Part shown: positions 44,901 to 46,756 of the stretch, piece by piece
How the letters are laid out: each line of letters begins with the position of its first letter
How positions within the stretch are numbered: the stretch's first letter is position 1
Origin: Glandiceps talaboti
Taxonomy: Eukaryota > Hemichordata > Enteropneusta > Spengelidae
Assembly (NCBI RefSeq): GCF_964340395.1
Contig: NC_135561.1
Span: 22,885,986-22,933,485, forward strand
DNA: 47,500 nucleotides
Reading direction: 5' to 3'
Notes under the pieces: model-generated
What the model was told of the DNA's origin: nothing
What the model saw: only the letters and a program-made list of their open reading frames with translations
The model's database searches: none
Position numbers and translations under genes: made by a program

Positions 44901-46173
44901 TTTCTTGGTAGGTGGATATTGACCACTTAACTTGTACAATTTGATTGTTTCTTGGGAGGTGGATATTGACCACTTAACTTGACTGTACAATTTCATTGTT
45001 TCTTGGTAGGTGGATATTGACCACTTAACTTGACTGTACAATTTCATTGTTTCTTGGTAGGTGGATATTGACCACTTAACTTGTACAATTTCATTGTTTC
45101 TTGGTAGGTGGATATTGACCACTTAACTTGTACAATTTCATTGTTTCTTGGTAGGTGGATATTGACCACTTAACTTGACTGTACAATTTCATTGTTTCTT
45201 GGTAGGTGGATATTGACCACTTAACTTGTACAATTTCATTGTTTCTTGGTAGGTGGACATTGACCACTTAACTTGTACAATTTCATTGTTTCTTGGTAGG
45301 TGGATATTGACCACTTAACTTGACTGTACAATTTCATTGTTTCTTGGTAGGTGGATATTGACCACTTAACTTGACTGTACAATTTCATTGTTTCTTGGTA
45401 GGTGGATATTGACCACTTAACTTGTACAATTTCATTGTTTCTTGGTAGGTGGATATTGACCACTTAACTTGTACAATTTCATTGTTTCTTGGTAGGTGGA
45501 TATTGACCACTTAACTTGACTGTACAATTTCATTGTTTCTTGGGAGGTGGATATTGACCACTTAACTAGTACAATTTCATTGTTTCTTGGTAGGTGGATA
45601 TTGACCACTTAACTTGACTGTACAATTTCATTGTTTCTTGGTAGGTGGATATTGACCACTTAACTTGTACAATTTCATTGTTTCTTGGTAGGTGGATATT
45701 GACCACTTAACTTGTACAATTTGATTGTTTCTTGGTAGGTGGATATTGACCACTTAACTTGTACAATTTCATTGTTTCTTGGTAGGTGGATATTGACCAC
45801 TTAACTTGACTGTACAATTTGATTGTTTCTTGGTAGGTGGATATTGACCACTTAACTTGTACAATTTCATTGTTTCTTGGTAGGTGGATATTGACCACTT
45901 AACTTAACTTGTACAATTTCATTGTTTCTTGGTAGGTGGATATTGACCACTTAACTTGTACAATTTCATTGTTTCTTGGTAGGTGGATATTGACCACTTA
46001 ACTTAACTTGTACAATTTCATTGTTTCTTGGTAGGTGGATATTGACCACTTAACTTGTACAATTCAATTATTAGTATTCTTAGATGTATTTTGTTTTGAC
46101 TTACATCTTGTTTTTGTTCTAATTTCTCTGTTTCTTCTCTAAAATTCTCTTGTCGTCTGTCCAGCTCTTTTTC
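2711..46173 (-). CDS. CEP164: CEP164-like centriolar distal-appendage protein, 12 internal exons, both gene ends outside the window
   Basis: CEP164 sits on the distal appendages of the mother centriole, recruits TTBK2 and is needed for vesicle docking and cilium initiation (family knowledge). The exons, 5' to 3', are 46105-46173, 44006-44199, 36927-37050, 36636-36702, 31966-32054, 26341-26459, 18173-18238, 15657-15867, 9143-9250, 8262-8416, 6511-6899 and 2711-2801. All have GT and AG borders and all phases match, giving 560 codons. The identification rests on the order of vertebrate-like blocks: coiled coil, an AKEFL...RRQ block (exon 8), an EKEQKLKLLE block (exon 9), an acidic SDSENSS block (exon 10), a SSLTKINKQLGEVMGML helix followed by a KWKTYF block (exon 11). 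Human CEP164 has the same blocks in the same order, compared from memory. The WW domain would lie upstream of base 47500. The final 60-70 residues were not found. Exon borders were placed by eye. Confidence 0.85.
2935..6468. repeat. 40-bp minisatellite, about 88 copies, each with a GTTAGT donor hexamer
   Basis: The unit contains ACTAACCTAACTAATACTAG on the plus strand. On the sense strand of the host gene it therefore shows TTAG|GTTAGT once per copy, the hexamer used by the exon 11 and exon 12 donors. The array fills nearly the whole intron between those exons (6511 to 2801). Copies differ at a few fixed positions (tccaat, tcacat or tcccat; gagct or aagct). Near 6040-6420 a four-unit, 161-bp block is repeated, which indicates unequal exchange. 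Confidence 0.97.
6511..6899 (-). CDS. CEP164: CEP164-like exon 11 of the window (C-terminal helix and KWKTYF block)
   Basis: This 389-nt exon contributes 1 nt, 129 codons and 1 nt. It opens RQQQEHQPSRLLDDLGVLES, runs through SSLTKINKQLGEVMGMLTSQ, a Pro/Tyr/Ser-rich linker (SYQPYSTYYPSHNPLVMPAW) and ends ETTEQTLERKWKTYFGG. Human CEP164 has a comparable SLRQISSQLSSVLSIL helix, a Pro/Tyr-rich linker with a Trp, and an EKWRKYFPSG ending. The acceptor is ATATACAG and the donor GGAG|GTTAGT. The exon lies in the C-terminal region linked to centriole targeting in vertebrates. Confidence 0.9.
6900..7027. other. Short intron segment, no feature
   Basis: This is the acceptor-side intron of exon 11. It is AT-rich, and I see nothing in it beyond the exon 11 polypyrimidine region. 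Confidence 0.4.
7028..8031. repeat. 39-bp minisatellite, about 26 copies, with a GTAAGT in every unit
   Basis: The plus-strand unit contains GATTGCTAAACTTACTACAG and GGGTTACATAGGAAT. The sense strand of the host gene reads TGTA|GTAAGTTTAG in each copy, a good 5' splice-site match. The unit is a multiple of three, so one minus frame is open for 233 codons (7078-7779) and reads a 13-residue peptide repeat. I regard that as chance. Marker variants (GCAAAAC, GGAATAATT, AAACATACT) recur 312 bp apart, showing an eight-unit block duplication. Confidence 0.97.
8041..8312. repeat. 68-bp tandem repeat, 4 copies, of the exon 10 end plus its 5' splice site
   Basis: Copies start at 8041, 8109, 8177 and 8245. 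The 8245 copy belongs to exon 10 itself. Each contains, in sense orientation, the codons for VSSSDFGEDYVPG and then GTAAGTAAGTGACTC, so each carries an intact donor. A 16-bp match (TAAGTGACTCTGAAAA on the sense strand) occurs both inside exon 10 and just after the donor, and may mark the original duplication breakpoint. Read without splicing, the first copy ends GGT AAG TAA, a stop codon. Confidence 0.95.
8262..8416 (-). CDS. CEP164: CEP164-like exon 10 of the window; 3' end and donor tandemly duplicated
   Basis: This 155-nt exon encodes 51 codons plus 2 nt: TSSPDNTESLFQDAETMGA, RRGRSRTDWDISDSENSS, GVSSSDFGEDYVPGK. The acceptor TTCCCAACAG follows a pyrimidine-rich stretch only about 25 nt after a (GTA)n run. 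The donor region reads GTAAGTAAGT, so two overlapping sites exist. The second, after CCAGGTAA, leaves phase 2 and joins exon 11 without a stop; the first leaves phase 1 and would break the frame. The Ser/Asp block corresponds to the DLSDMDSLSSESSE region of the human protein. The final 51 nt and the donor lie in a 68-bp repeat of four copies. Confidence 0.85.
8436..8693. repeat. (TAC)n/(ACC)n trinucleotide run
   Basis: An imperfect trinucleotide repeat lies 20-30 bp upstream of the exon 10 acceptor. On the sense strand it is (GTA)n and (GGT)n. It produces poly-Ser/Gly, poly-Val and poly-Tyr ORFs that I do not regard as coding, because exon 10 has a proper acceptor at 8417-8418 downstream of the run. 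Confidence 0.95.
8698..9076. repeat. 39-bp minisatellite with a 34-bp variant, about 10 copies
   Basis: The unit contains TTTAGTAATGTTGTCATCC and ACATAGGTGACTA; some copies lack five bases (TTACA). The sense strand carries AAT|GTAAGGAT, a weak donor-like sequence. It fills the intron between exon 9 and the trinucleotide run. Confidence 0.95.
9143..9250 (-). CDS. CEP164: CEP164-like exon 9 of the window (KEKEQKL helix)
   Basis: This 108-nt exon encodes exactly 36 codons, phase 0 at both ends: EALELDKAMVNMSAGHRLVK then EKEQKLKLLEVSLAEV. The acceptor is TTGATAG and the donor GTG|GTGAGT. It matches the human helix that reads roughly [20 protein letters not shown] followed by LNQLESSL, including the conserved GH dipeptide. 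The spacing after exon 8 is as expected. Arrays lie on both sides, a 34-bp array upstream (9368-11256) and a 39-bp array downstream (8698-9076). Confidence 0.9.
9368..11256. repeat. 34-bp minisatellite, about 55 copies, pyrimidine-rich on the sense strand
   Basis: The plus-strand unit contains TATGTCACTTTGAGAAGATA followed by GACAGAGTAGAAAG or close variants. It begins about 115 bp upstream of the exon 9 acceptor. On the sense strand the unit is rich in C and T (CTCTGTCTATCTTCTC), so it gives a long run of polypyrimidine-like segments. Confidence 0.97.
11500..11795. repeat. Foldback (inverted-repeat) element, MITE-like
   Basis: Arms at about 11505-11597 and 11693-11790 are reverse complements over some 80-90 bp, with best agreement around CCGTGTCTCAGATTTTT and CACCACATCAGTGGCT. 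A spacer of about 100 bp separates them. It would fold into a long hairpin. I found no clear target-site duplication by eye. Confidence 0.7.
11796..13875. other. Non-repetitive block with a CpG-rich centre, no gene recognised
   Basis: This is the only long stretch between exons 8 and 9 without tandem repeats. Roughly 12640-13560 has many CpG dinucleotides compared with its AT-rich surroundings. Several minus-strand ORFs of 60-80 codons have no recognisable content. A G run lies near 12946-12956. Confidence 0.4.
12061..12112. promoter_or_regulatory. Cluster of octamer, GC-box and CArG motifs
   Basis: Within 52 bp there is an exact octamer (ATTTGCAT, 12061-12068), a GC box (GGGCGG, 12088-12093) and an exact CArG box (CCTTTTATGG, 12103-12112). 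These are binding sites for POU, Sp1 and SRF-type factors in animals. The motifs are seen; any enhancer or promoter role is inference. Confidence 0.3.
13876..13949. repeat. (GA)n microsatellite
   Basis: About 36 GA dinucleotides occur with hardly an interruption. Confidence 0.97.
14405..15552 (+). mobile_element. PiggyBac-like non-autonomous element, copy 1
   Basis: The segment starts TTAACCCTTGTGACG and ends AAGGGTTAA, so it is bounded by TTAA and CCCTT-type ends, as expected for piggyBac. Near 14789 a short frame reads SDSDDDEEFYGF, an acidic start like that of piggyBac transposases, but stops follow, so no transposase remains. About 860 bp reappear in opposite orientation at 18296-19151. 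The family call rests on the ends and the TTAA target; I could not search a repeat library. Confidence 0.55.
15657..15867 (-). CDS. CEP164: CEP164-like exon 8 of the window (AKEFL/RRQ block, best diagnostic exon)
   Basis: This 211-nt exon contributes 1 nt plus 70 codons. The acceptor is TTTCCACAG and the donor AAA|GTAGGA. It carries SRAKEFLRRQKSSLKRRQLA, then LQEARQELRRD, and ends FLEDVKINLEK. From memory, human CEP164 has AKEFL, a Gln/Arg-rich RRRQTALKAAQQ helix and an ALEDMRKNLEKE segment in the same order, so this exon is the main reason for the call. It should be helical. Two arrays (15926-17656) begin about 60 bp upstream of the acceptor. Confidence 0.9.
15926..16559. repeat. 40-bp minisatellite, about 16 copies
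   Basis: The unit contains GAGTAGCTATGGTTGTTATC and ATAGATACAGTATTGATGCA. Copies with ATAGATACA and ATAGACACA partly alternate, suggesting an 80-bp dimer. The array starts about 60 bp upstream of the exon 8 acceptor. Confidence 0.97.
16557..17656. repeat. 36-bp minisatellite degenerating into a 23-25 bp unit
   Basis: The unit contains GTCAATATGGTCTACATACT and AAATGTATGTTCTATA. Three-unit blocks of 108 bp (ggtcca, gatcca, ggtcta variants) repeat near 16620-16860. From about 17455 the unit shortens to TGTTCAATATGGTCTACAT plus a few bases. The 387- and 210-codon plus-strand ORFs through it are repeat products. Confidence 0.97.
17660..17870 (+). mobile_element. Transposon-like remnant with CAGGGTTTG start and a 46-bp repeat
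   Basis: It begins CACAGGGTTTGTACACTTA, followed by four copies of a 46-47 bp unit with TTTAGTCAGTTTTCCAGGGG. A reverse-complement relative (CCAGGGTTTCCATGACAGTG and AAACCCTGTGTCAG) lies at 26225-26322. I do not know the family. Confidence 0.45.
18173..18238 (-). CDS. CEP164: Probable CEP164-like exon 7 of the window, 66 nt, possible cassette exon
   Basis: The reading is 1 nt, 21 codons and 2 nt: HILAPKKIHLVNEHDSQDFDG. The donor is GGAAG|GTAAAG. The acceptor chosen (TTTAAG|TC) is weak, but it is the only one nearby that fits phase 2 from exon 6 without a stop. The stronger TTTTAG at 18228-18231 breaks the frame. The peptide leads into SDLKVRLAVE of exon 8 and resembles the sequence preceding the AKEFL block in relatives. 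At 66 nt it can be skipped in frame. A piggyBac-like copy ends about 55 bp upstream, so a transposon-derived or false exon remains possible. Confidence 0.5.
18296..19151 (-). mobile_element. PiggyBac-like non-autonomous element, copy 2, truncated and inverted
   Basis: On the minus strand it begins TTAACCCTTGTGACGTTG (19151 downwards) and aligns by eye with copy 1 for about 860 bp. The match breaks off near 18296, about 55 bp before the exon 7 acceptor, so its other end is missing. Shared landmarks are GCATATGCTGTCAATAAAGT and CATCGACGGACTGTACTTG. Together the two copies form a long inverted pair around exons 7 and 8. Confidence 0.55.
19152..19290. other. Junction between the piggyBac-like copy and the DIRS-like element, with a G25 run
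   Basis: A run of about 25 G lies at 19177-19201, followed by CTCTCTCAGTGCTCTAAGAA. I could not define the DIRS-like boundary here. Confidence 0.5.
19296..21370 (-). pseudogene. DIRS-like reverse transcriptase-RNase H with truncated recombinase
   Basis: The RT fingers/palm are readable at about 21350-20870 (GFYSHLFLVPKKSGGWLPIL, then DWLAPIDLKDAYFHIPIH). The catalytic HLDDWL is at 20825-20842 but follows an in-frame TGA at 20864-20866. A frameshift near 20740 moves to a frame with SQDTVFMGMRLITHKGIACP, which stops near 20536. Another break lies near 20390. RNase H then reads LYTDASQEDWGAHL, NWLELKAVFLALQDF, HSDNTTVVAYINK and NGIADALS, so its four acidic residues survive. The end has LQTVADFLFEE and MVYRTAIANTV, the start of a recombinase, but no catalytic Arg-His-Arg-Tyr set. 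It should be non-functional. Confidence 0.85.
21446..22560 (-). pseudogene. DIRS-like gag remnant
   Basis: The reading runs in pieces from about 22550 (NPFQEIFASFGGNEPDTPS), through DEEFSFHECIQWVYNQYPDR and MAFEEMAKSQPVKEPSTFPL, to a middle part with SIMDWFLAVAMSELQEETPE and a basic tail (NRNFQGNRSKPGQSSRGHPR). The basic, Gly/Arg-rich tail is consistent with nucleic-acid binding. Frame changes occur near 22090-22110 and near 21710-21790. No initiating ATG was identified upstream. The gag role is inferred from its position before the reverse transcriptase. Confidence 0.6.
22561..22870. other. AT-rich intron sequence, nothing recognised
   Basis: No exon, repeat or motif could be supported in this stretch between the DIRS-like element and the 302-bp duplication. 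Confidence 0.4.
22871..23475 (+). repeat. Two-copy direct tandem duplication of about 302 bp
   Basis: Copies start at 22871 and 23173 with CAAGCGACCTATCGGTCAGA and end in AAATGCAAACAAGAAAAAGA or a close variant. They differ by small indels, mainly in T and A runs. The start resembles the tail of a dispersed element (compare the AGCGGAGCTAAAA end near 25545). Confidence 0.9.
23476..23950. other. AT-rich intron sequence, nothing recognised
   Basis: No exon-like sequence or repeat structure was seen here. Confidence 0.4.
23959..23966 (+). promoter_or_regulatory. TATA-box match upstream of plus-strand ORFs
   Basis: TATATAAG is followed by CAGGGCTAACC. It lies 175 bp before the first of several plus-strand ORFs. 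The motif is seen; a promoter role is a guess. Confidence 0.25.
24365..24634 (+). CDS. Unrecognised plus-strand ORF (89 codons)
   Basis: The frame runs from MILVSTKNSRVVAVENRPDV to MSMEGYTSML and overlaps the next ORF by ATGA at 24631-24634. I recognise no domain. It may be a fragment of a transposon or of an unknown intronic gene. Without the adjoining ORF in another frame I would not list it. Confidence 0.2.
   Translation: MILVSTKNSRVVAVENRPDVKRGHLQLPGQISHVLPKILERSGPLHNNPTKFTYHGYLKHIKIHLFVKFVNFPVRIEETMSMEGYTSML
24631..25002 (+). CDS. Unrecognised plus-strand ORF (123 codons)
   Basis: The frame begins MSGKLGRNFRASLKYASRIR, is basic in its first third, and contains AKIYFAGMKEEISVEVKAFS, KSSESYGELKTPKNKAREQP and YEDRLYANVVCCGLADYVEG. 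It has mixed, protein-like composition and no low-complexity bias, unlike every other unexplained ORF here. I see no signal peptide or membrane segment. It is antisense to the host gene within the exon 6-7 intron. It may be a decayed transposon protein. Confidence 0.25.
   Translation: MSGKLGRNFRASLKYASRIRRKIGIPKCNAKIYFAGMKEEISVEVKAFSVSKMGKSSESYGELKTPKNKAREQPFKVSLSGAYEDRLYANVVCCGLADYVEGVQNLDLKFTTLFRTNTCHLGA
25150..25550 (+). mobile_element. Tail of a dispersed repeat with two internal copies and a terminal hairpin
   Basis: Two diverged copies of about 150 bp share ACAAATCTGA and GATGATGAAAATAT. The stretch ends in a perfect 9-bp stem (GCTTTCAGC at 25514-25522, GCTGAAAGC at 25527-25535) and AGCGGAGCTAAAA. 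This layout is common at the ends of non-autonomous elements of marine invertebrates. The family is unknown. Confidence 0.4.
25551..26224. other. AT-rich intron sequence, nothing recognised
   Basis: Two short ORFs (25712-25906 minus, 25979-26182 plus) have no recognisable content. No repeat structure was seen. Confidence 0.4.
26225..26322 (-). mobile_element. Transposon-like remnant, inverse relative of 17660-17870
   Basis: On the minus strand it starts CTGACACAGGGTTTGCACTG and continues with CCTGGAATT and CCCTGGAAAACCCTGG. It ends about 20 bp from the exon 6 donor. Confidence 0.45.
26341..26459 (-). CDS. CEP164: CEP164-like exon 6 of the window (acidic Ser/Asp motif)
   Basis: This 119-nt exon encodes 39 codons plus 2 nt, from DESPEYRIRHRHTAWQDYL through SDSDESDDFAMFNRKTQVHY. 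The acceptor is GTACTGTAG and the donor CGG|GTAAGT. SDSDESDD looks like a casein-kinase-2-type acidic Ser cluster. It ends in phase 2, which fits either exon 7 or exon 8, so exon 7 could be skipped without a frameshift. About 20 bp downstream of the donor begins a transposon-like remnant (26225-26322), and a 32-bp array begins about 47 bp upstream of the acceptor. Confidence 0.8.
26506..28943. repeat. 32-bp minisatellite, about 76 copies
   Basis: The unit contains TATAAACCCTATCTCATAGT and CCTATGCCGTAG. A variant with ATCTAACAG and GCTGTAGC is nearly pure at about 28110-28280 and 28505-28680, showing recent local homogenisation. The AAACCCTA string is coincidental and not telomeric. It begins about 47 bp upstream of the exon 6 acceptor. 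Confidence 0.97.
28944..29530 (+). mobile_element. Dispersed repeat fragments (TTGCTATGGGCATGG family)
   Basis: Two units of about 115 bp carry TTTACATACATTTTTTGAA, TCCCTGTTGTTATCTTTG and GTTGCTAGGCACATTTGCAT. The same family occurs in the same orientation at 42825-43470. Its non-repeated front (AATAGCACCAATGGCACTGT) also recurs there. Confidence 0.6.
29531..30201. other. Intron sequence without recognised features
   Basis: A plus-strand ORF of 72 codons at 29557-29775 includes IDKLKVSELKRMLRKFGR, which looks helical, but there is no other support for coding. Confidence 0.35.
30202..30408. repeat. Nested palindrome: two direct units followed by their two inverse copies
   Basis: AGTTCCTGAC begins units at about 30202 and 30263. 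Their reverse complements end at about 30350 and 30407 (CGCCAGGAACT, TCTAGGAACT). Each arm is 85-100 bp with a centre near 30305. It can fold into one long hairpin or two short ones. It looks like a small foldback element. Confidence 0.75.
30409..31965. other. AT-rich intron sequence with a short interspersed-repeat tail
   Basis: At about 31060-31135 a (CAGA)n stretch is followed by GACACCGCTCGATGCCTATA and CCACTACT, like the tail after the microsatellite at 2070-2095. TTGTACTTGCCCGTGTGGCA near 31320 recalls a sequence near 29095. ORFs here (30806-31015 plus, 31487-31768 minus) are AT-biased and not convincing. Confidence 0.35.
31966..32054 (-). CDS. CEP164: CEP164-like exon 5 of the window (acidic then basic linker)
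   Basis: This 89-nt exon contributes 2 nt plus 29 codons. The joining codon is GGA, followed by DEGEEHEEEEIQSKRKERER and GKRSGRRHL. The acceptor is CATTATCAG behind a good pyrimidine tract, and the donor is CTT|GTAAGT. A CACTAAC branch-point match lies on the sense strand at 32085-32091, about 31 nt before the acceptor and inside the first unit of the 63-bp array. The Lys/Arg cluster could act as a nuclear localisation signal or simply be linker; I cannot tell. Confidence 0.75.
32081..32832. repeat. 63-bp minisatellite, about 12 copies, with a branch-point match in each unit
   Basis: The unit contains AGAGTTAGTGATATGACAAC, ATGTTAATATACC and ACACATATATTAC. On the sense strand each copy reads CACTAAC, a branch-point consensus. 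The copy nearest exon 5 places it about 31 nt before the acceptor, the right distance for use. Copies are nearly identical, with one 3-bp deletion near 32350. Confidence 0.95.
32833..33329. other. Intron sequence without recognised features
   Basis: A small GC-richer patch near 33140-33240 has several CpGs (GAAAGGCGTCGAGGTCCCAC). Nothing else was seen. Confidence 0.35.
33330..34200 (+). mobile_element. Dispersed repeat made of about five diverged units of 140-160 bp
   Basis: Units share TACCAAATTATACTGAATTT, GCATTCTTAAGATATAGCC and TTATGCAAATGACTCATTAA. It ends with a CA-rich patch and ACTTTTCATCCCTAAATT. About 265 bp at 33925-34190 match 38940-39230 in reverse complement. Confidence 0.65.
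34386..36655. repeat. 50-bp minisatellite, about 44 copies, derived from the exon 4 donor junction
   Basis: The plus-strand unit contains AGTTAGAATACCTTCAGTGC and TGTATATCCTATAAAGACC. Where the array meets exon 4 the host sequence reads AGTTAGCATACCTTCAGTTA then GCTGTACGTCCTC, so the unit spans the last 16-18 nt of the exon, the donor and about 30 nt of intron. On the sense strand each copy shows ACTGAAG|GTATTC or a one-base variant. The array fills about half of the intron to exon 5. Confidence 0.95.
36636..36702 (-). CDS. CEP164: CEP164-like exon 4 of the window; its 3' end seeds a minisatellite
   Basis: This 67-nt exon encodes 22 codons plus 1 nt: EREMVHPRDLLKSDEEDVQL then TE. The acceptor is TTTTACAG and the donor GAAG|GTATGC. 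The peptide is acidic linker sequence. The last 16-18 nt of the exon and the first 30 or so nt of the intron match the 50-bp unit of the array that begins at the donor and runs down to 34386. Skipping this donor meets a TAG stop within about 10 codons. Phase 0 in and phase 1 out agree with both neighbours. Confidence 0.8.
36703..36926. other. Short intron between exons 3 and 4
   Basis: This 224-bp intron has no array, unlike most introns in the gene. A second CACGTTCTGAGTTTGGTG at about 36876-36893, matching the end of exon 3 (CATGTTCTGAGTTTGGTG), shows a small duplication of the exon's 3' end into the intron. Confidence 0.6.
36927..37050 (-). CDS. CEP164: CEP164-like exon 3 of the window (Pro/Gly-rich linker)
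   Basis: This 124-nt exon contributes 1 nt plus 41 codons. The acceptor is TTGTTGCAG and the donor GAG|GTAAAA. The peptide begins SDLKQHIDSQPGIALNG, continues with a Pro/Thr stretch (MPTTPATPGLQLDEL) and ends EAPNSEHGE. It is low in heptad character and looks like the disordered linker after the coiled coil. The phase fits both neighbours. The 42-bp array begins about 130 bp upstream of the acceptor. Confidence 0.8.
37181..38764. repeat. 42-bp minisatellite, about 37 copies
   Basis: The unit contains GCTCAATAGACCAATATTCT and GGTTAGGGTACCCATGCTAG. Sites alternate between GACC and GATC, and between GCTAGAAG and GATGGAAA. One TTAGGG per unit is coincidental and not a telomere. It begins about 130 bp upstream of the exon 3 acceptor. 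An open minus frame at 37124-37522 is a repeat product. Confidence 0.97.
38765..39240 (-). mobile_element. Dispersed repeat, inverse copy of 33330-34200, with (TCTG)n
   Basis: A segment of about 120 bp with TCTTGTTGCTAGGCA and TTTCCCCACGTTTTGAAGAT occurs twice (about 38767 and 38875), each followed by GGGATGAAAAGTC and a (TCTG)n run. From 39000 the sequence is the reverse complement of the end of the 33330-34200 element. Confidence 0.65.
39243..39384. repeat. Foldback element, about 60-bp arms
   Basis: Arms at 39243-39306 and 39322-39384 are reverse complements, sharing GTGACCTAAGG with CCTTAGGTCA and TTCCTTGTTCAGCC with GGCTGAATGAAGGAA. The loop is only about 15 bp, so a tight hairpin is expected. 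There is no coding content. Confidence 0.75.
39385..40337. other. Intron sequence with a dispersed-repeat fragment
   Basis: At about 39632-39735 there is CCCAGGGCTCGAAATTCC followed by a GC-rich palindromic patch (GCCGGCCCAGCGGCCCAGGG and its partner CCAGTTGGGCCGGCGC). The CAGGGCTCGAAATT string recalls a widespread interspersed repeat. The rest shows nothing. Confidence 0.4.
40338..42261. repeat. 71-75 bp minisatellite, about 26 copies, with higher-order pattern
   Basis: The unit contains ATTAATTATCTAGTCTGGTT, TTCTTGAATGGAGGTGTAAA and TCATAAATGTATAGGAAGTA. Length variants differ at GCCAACGAGATT, GCCAAGATT and GCCGAGATT. A five-unit order of variants (about 370 bp) at 41385-41690 recurs at 41755-42060. 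Confidence 0.97.
42427..42762. repeat. 47-bp minisatellite, about 7 copies
   Basis: The unit contains AAATAAAATTTACACCAAAA and TTCATAGCAAACAAATTA, with TATGC or TCTGC and TATC or TTCC variants. Confidence 0.95.
42825..43470 (+). mobile_element. Dispersed repeat of about five units (TTGCTATGGGCGTGG family)
   Basis: Diverged units of about 110 bp share TTGCTATGGGCGTGGTCA, TTGCTAGGCACATTTACATA and TTATCTTTGCAATATAC. Same-orientation relatives lie at 28944-29530. Plus-strand ORFs of about 70 codons through it are not convincing. Confidence 0.6.
43471..44005. other. Intron sequence downstream of exon 2, nothing recognised
   Basis: The first part (AACACTTCTAGAAACATCTC, GACCTAGTACTTTTTGAGAT) may be the end of the adjoining dispersed repeat. 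There is no array next to this donor. Confidence 0.35.
44006..44199 (-). CDS. CEP164: CEP164-like exon 2 of the window (coiled coil)
   Basis: This 194-nt exon encodes 64 codons plus 2 nt, from EAFAIRASDVNAK to REQHAKKL. The acceptor is CTGTACAG and the donor AG|GTTAGT. The peptide is dense in Glu, Lys, Arg, Gln and Leu and has heptad-like spacing (for example LQSQVKELKKELDSLRKDR), so it should be an uninterrupted coiled coil. It corresponds to the end of the vertebrate CEP164 coiled coil, before the Ser-rich linker. The preceding exon ends in phase 0 and this one begins in phase 0. It ends with AG, which the T of exon 3 completes to a Ser codon. Confidence 0.85.
44200..44861. other. Intron sequence upstream of exon 2, nothing recognised
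   Basis: No exon or repeat was seen. A short GC-richer patch (AAAAGCGCGAGGGGCCGGGA) lies near 44519. Confidence 0.4.
44862..46063. repeat. 47-bp minisatellite with a 51-52 bp variant, about 25 copies
   Basis: The unit contains TTTCATTGTTTCTTGGTAGG and TGGATATTGACCACTTAACT. The long variant has TTGACTGTAC for TTGTAC, and two copies carry a doubled TTAACTTAACT. Minus-strand ORFs of 63-75 codons through it are repeat products. It ends about 40 bp from the exon 1 donor. Confidence 0.97.
46105..46173 (-). CDS. CEP164: CEP164-like exon 1 of the window (coiled coil)
   Basis: This 69-nt exon encodes 23 residues from EKELDRRQENF to KLEQKQD and is phase 0 at both ends. The acceptor reads TTGACAG and the donor GTAAGTC. 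The composition is almost wholly charged or Gln-rich with spaced Leu and Phe, as in the long coiled coil of CEP164. It is the most 5' exon visible; more should follow beyond 47500. A 36-bp array lies just upstream (46238-46672), and a 47-bp array starts about 40 bp past the donor (44862-46063). Confidence 0.75.
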
Positions 46174-46237
46174 CTGTCAAATTGATAATCAAAAATACAA
46201 CTTATACCAAGTACAGGTAGTATACACATGTCTTTTG

Positions 46238-46672
46238 GATAATTTCATTGACTATGTAGAATTCTAGCCTCTCAATAATTTCATTGACTGTGTAGAATTC
46301 TAGCCTCTCAATAATTTCATTGACTGTGTAGAATTCTAGCCTCTTAATAATTTCATTGACTGTGTAGAATTCTAGCCTCTCAATAATTTCATTGACTGTG
46401 TAGAATTCTAGCCTCTCAATAATTTCATTGACTGTGTAGAATTCTAGCCTCTCAATAATTTCATTGACTGTGTAGAATTCTAGCCTCTCAATAATTTCAT
46501 TGACTGTGTAGAATTCTAGCCTCTCAATAATTTCATTGACTGTGTAGAATTCTAGCCTCTCAATAATTTCATTGACTGTGTAGAATTCTAGCCTCTCAAT
46601 AATTTCATTGACTGTGTAGAATTCTAGCCTCTCAATAATTTCATTGACTGTATAGATTCTAACCTCTTAATA
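46238..46672. repeat. 36-bp minisatellite, about 12 copies
   Basis: The unit contains AATTTCATTGACTGTGTAGA and ATTCTAGCCTCTCAAT and is almost invariant. It starts about 65 bp upstream of the exon 1 acceptor. Confidence 0.97.
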
Positions 46673-46756
46673 ATTTTTGGTATTTGGTATTTTTAGTTCA
46701 CTGTGTTAATTGATTAAATTAAGTTACATGTATTTTGTTGAAGTACAAACAGTACA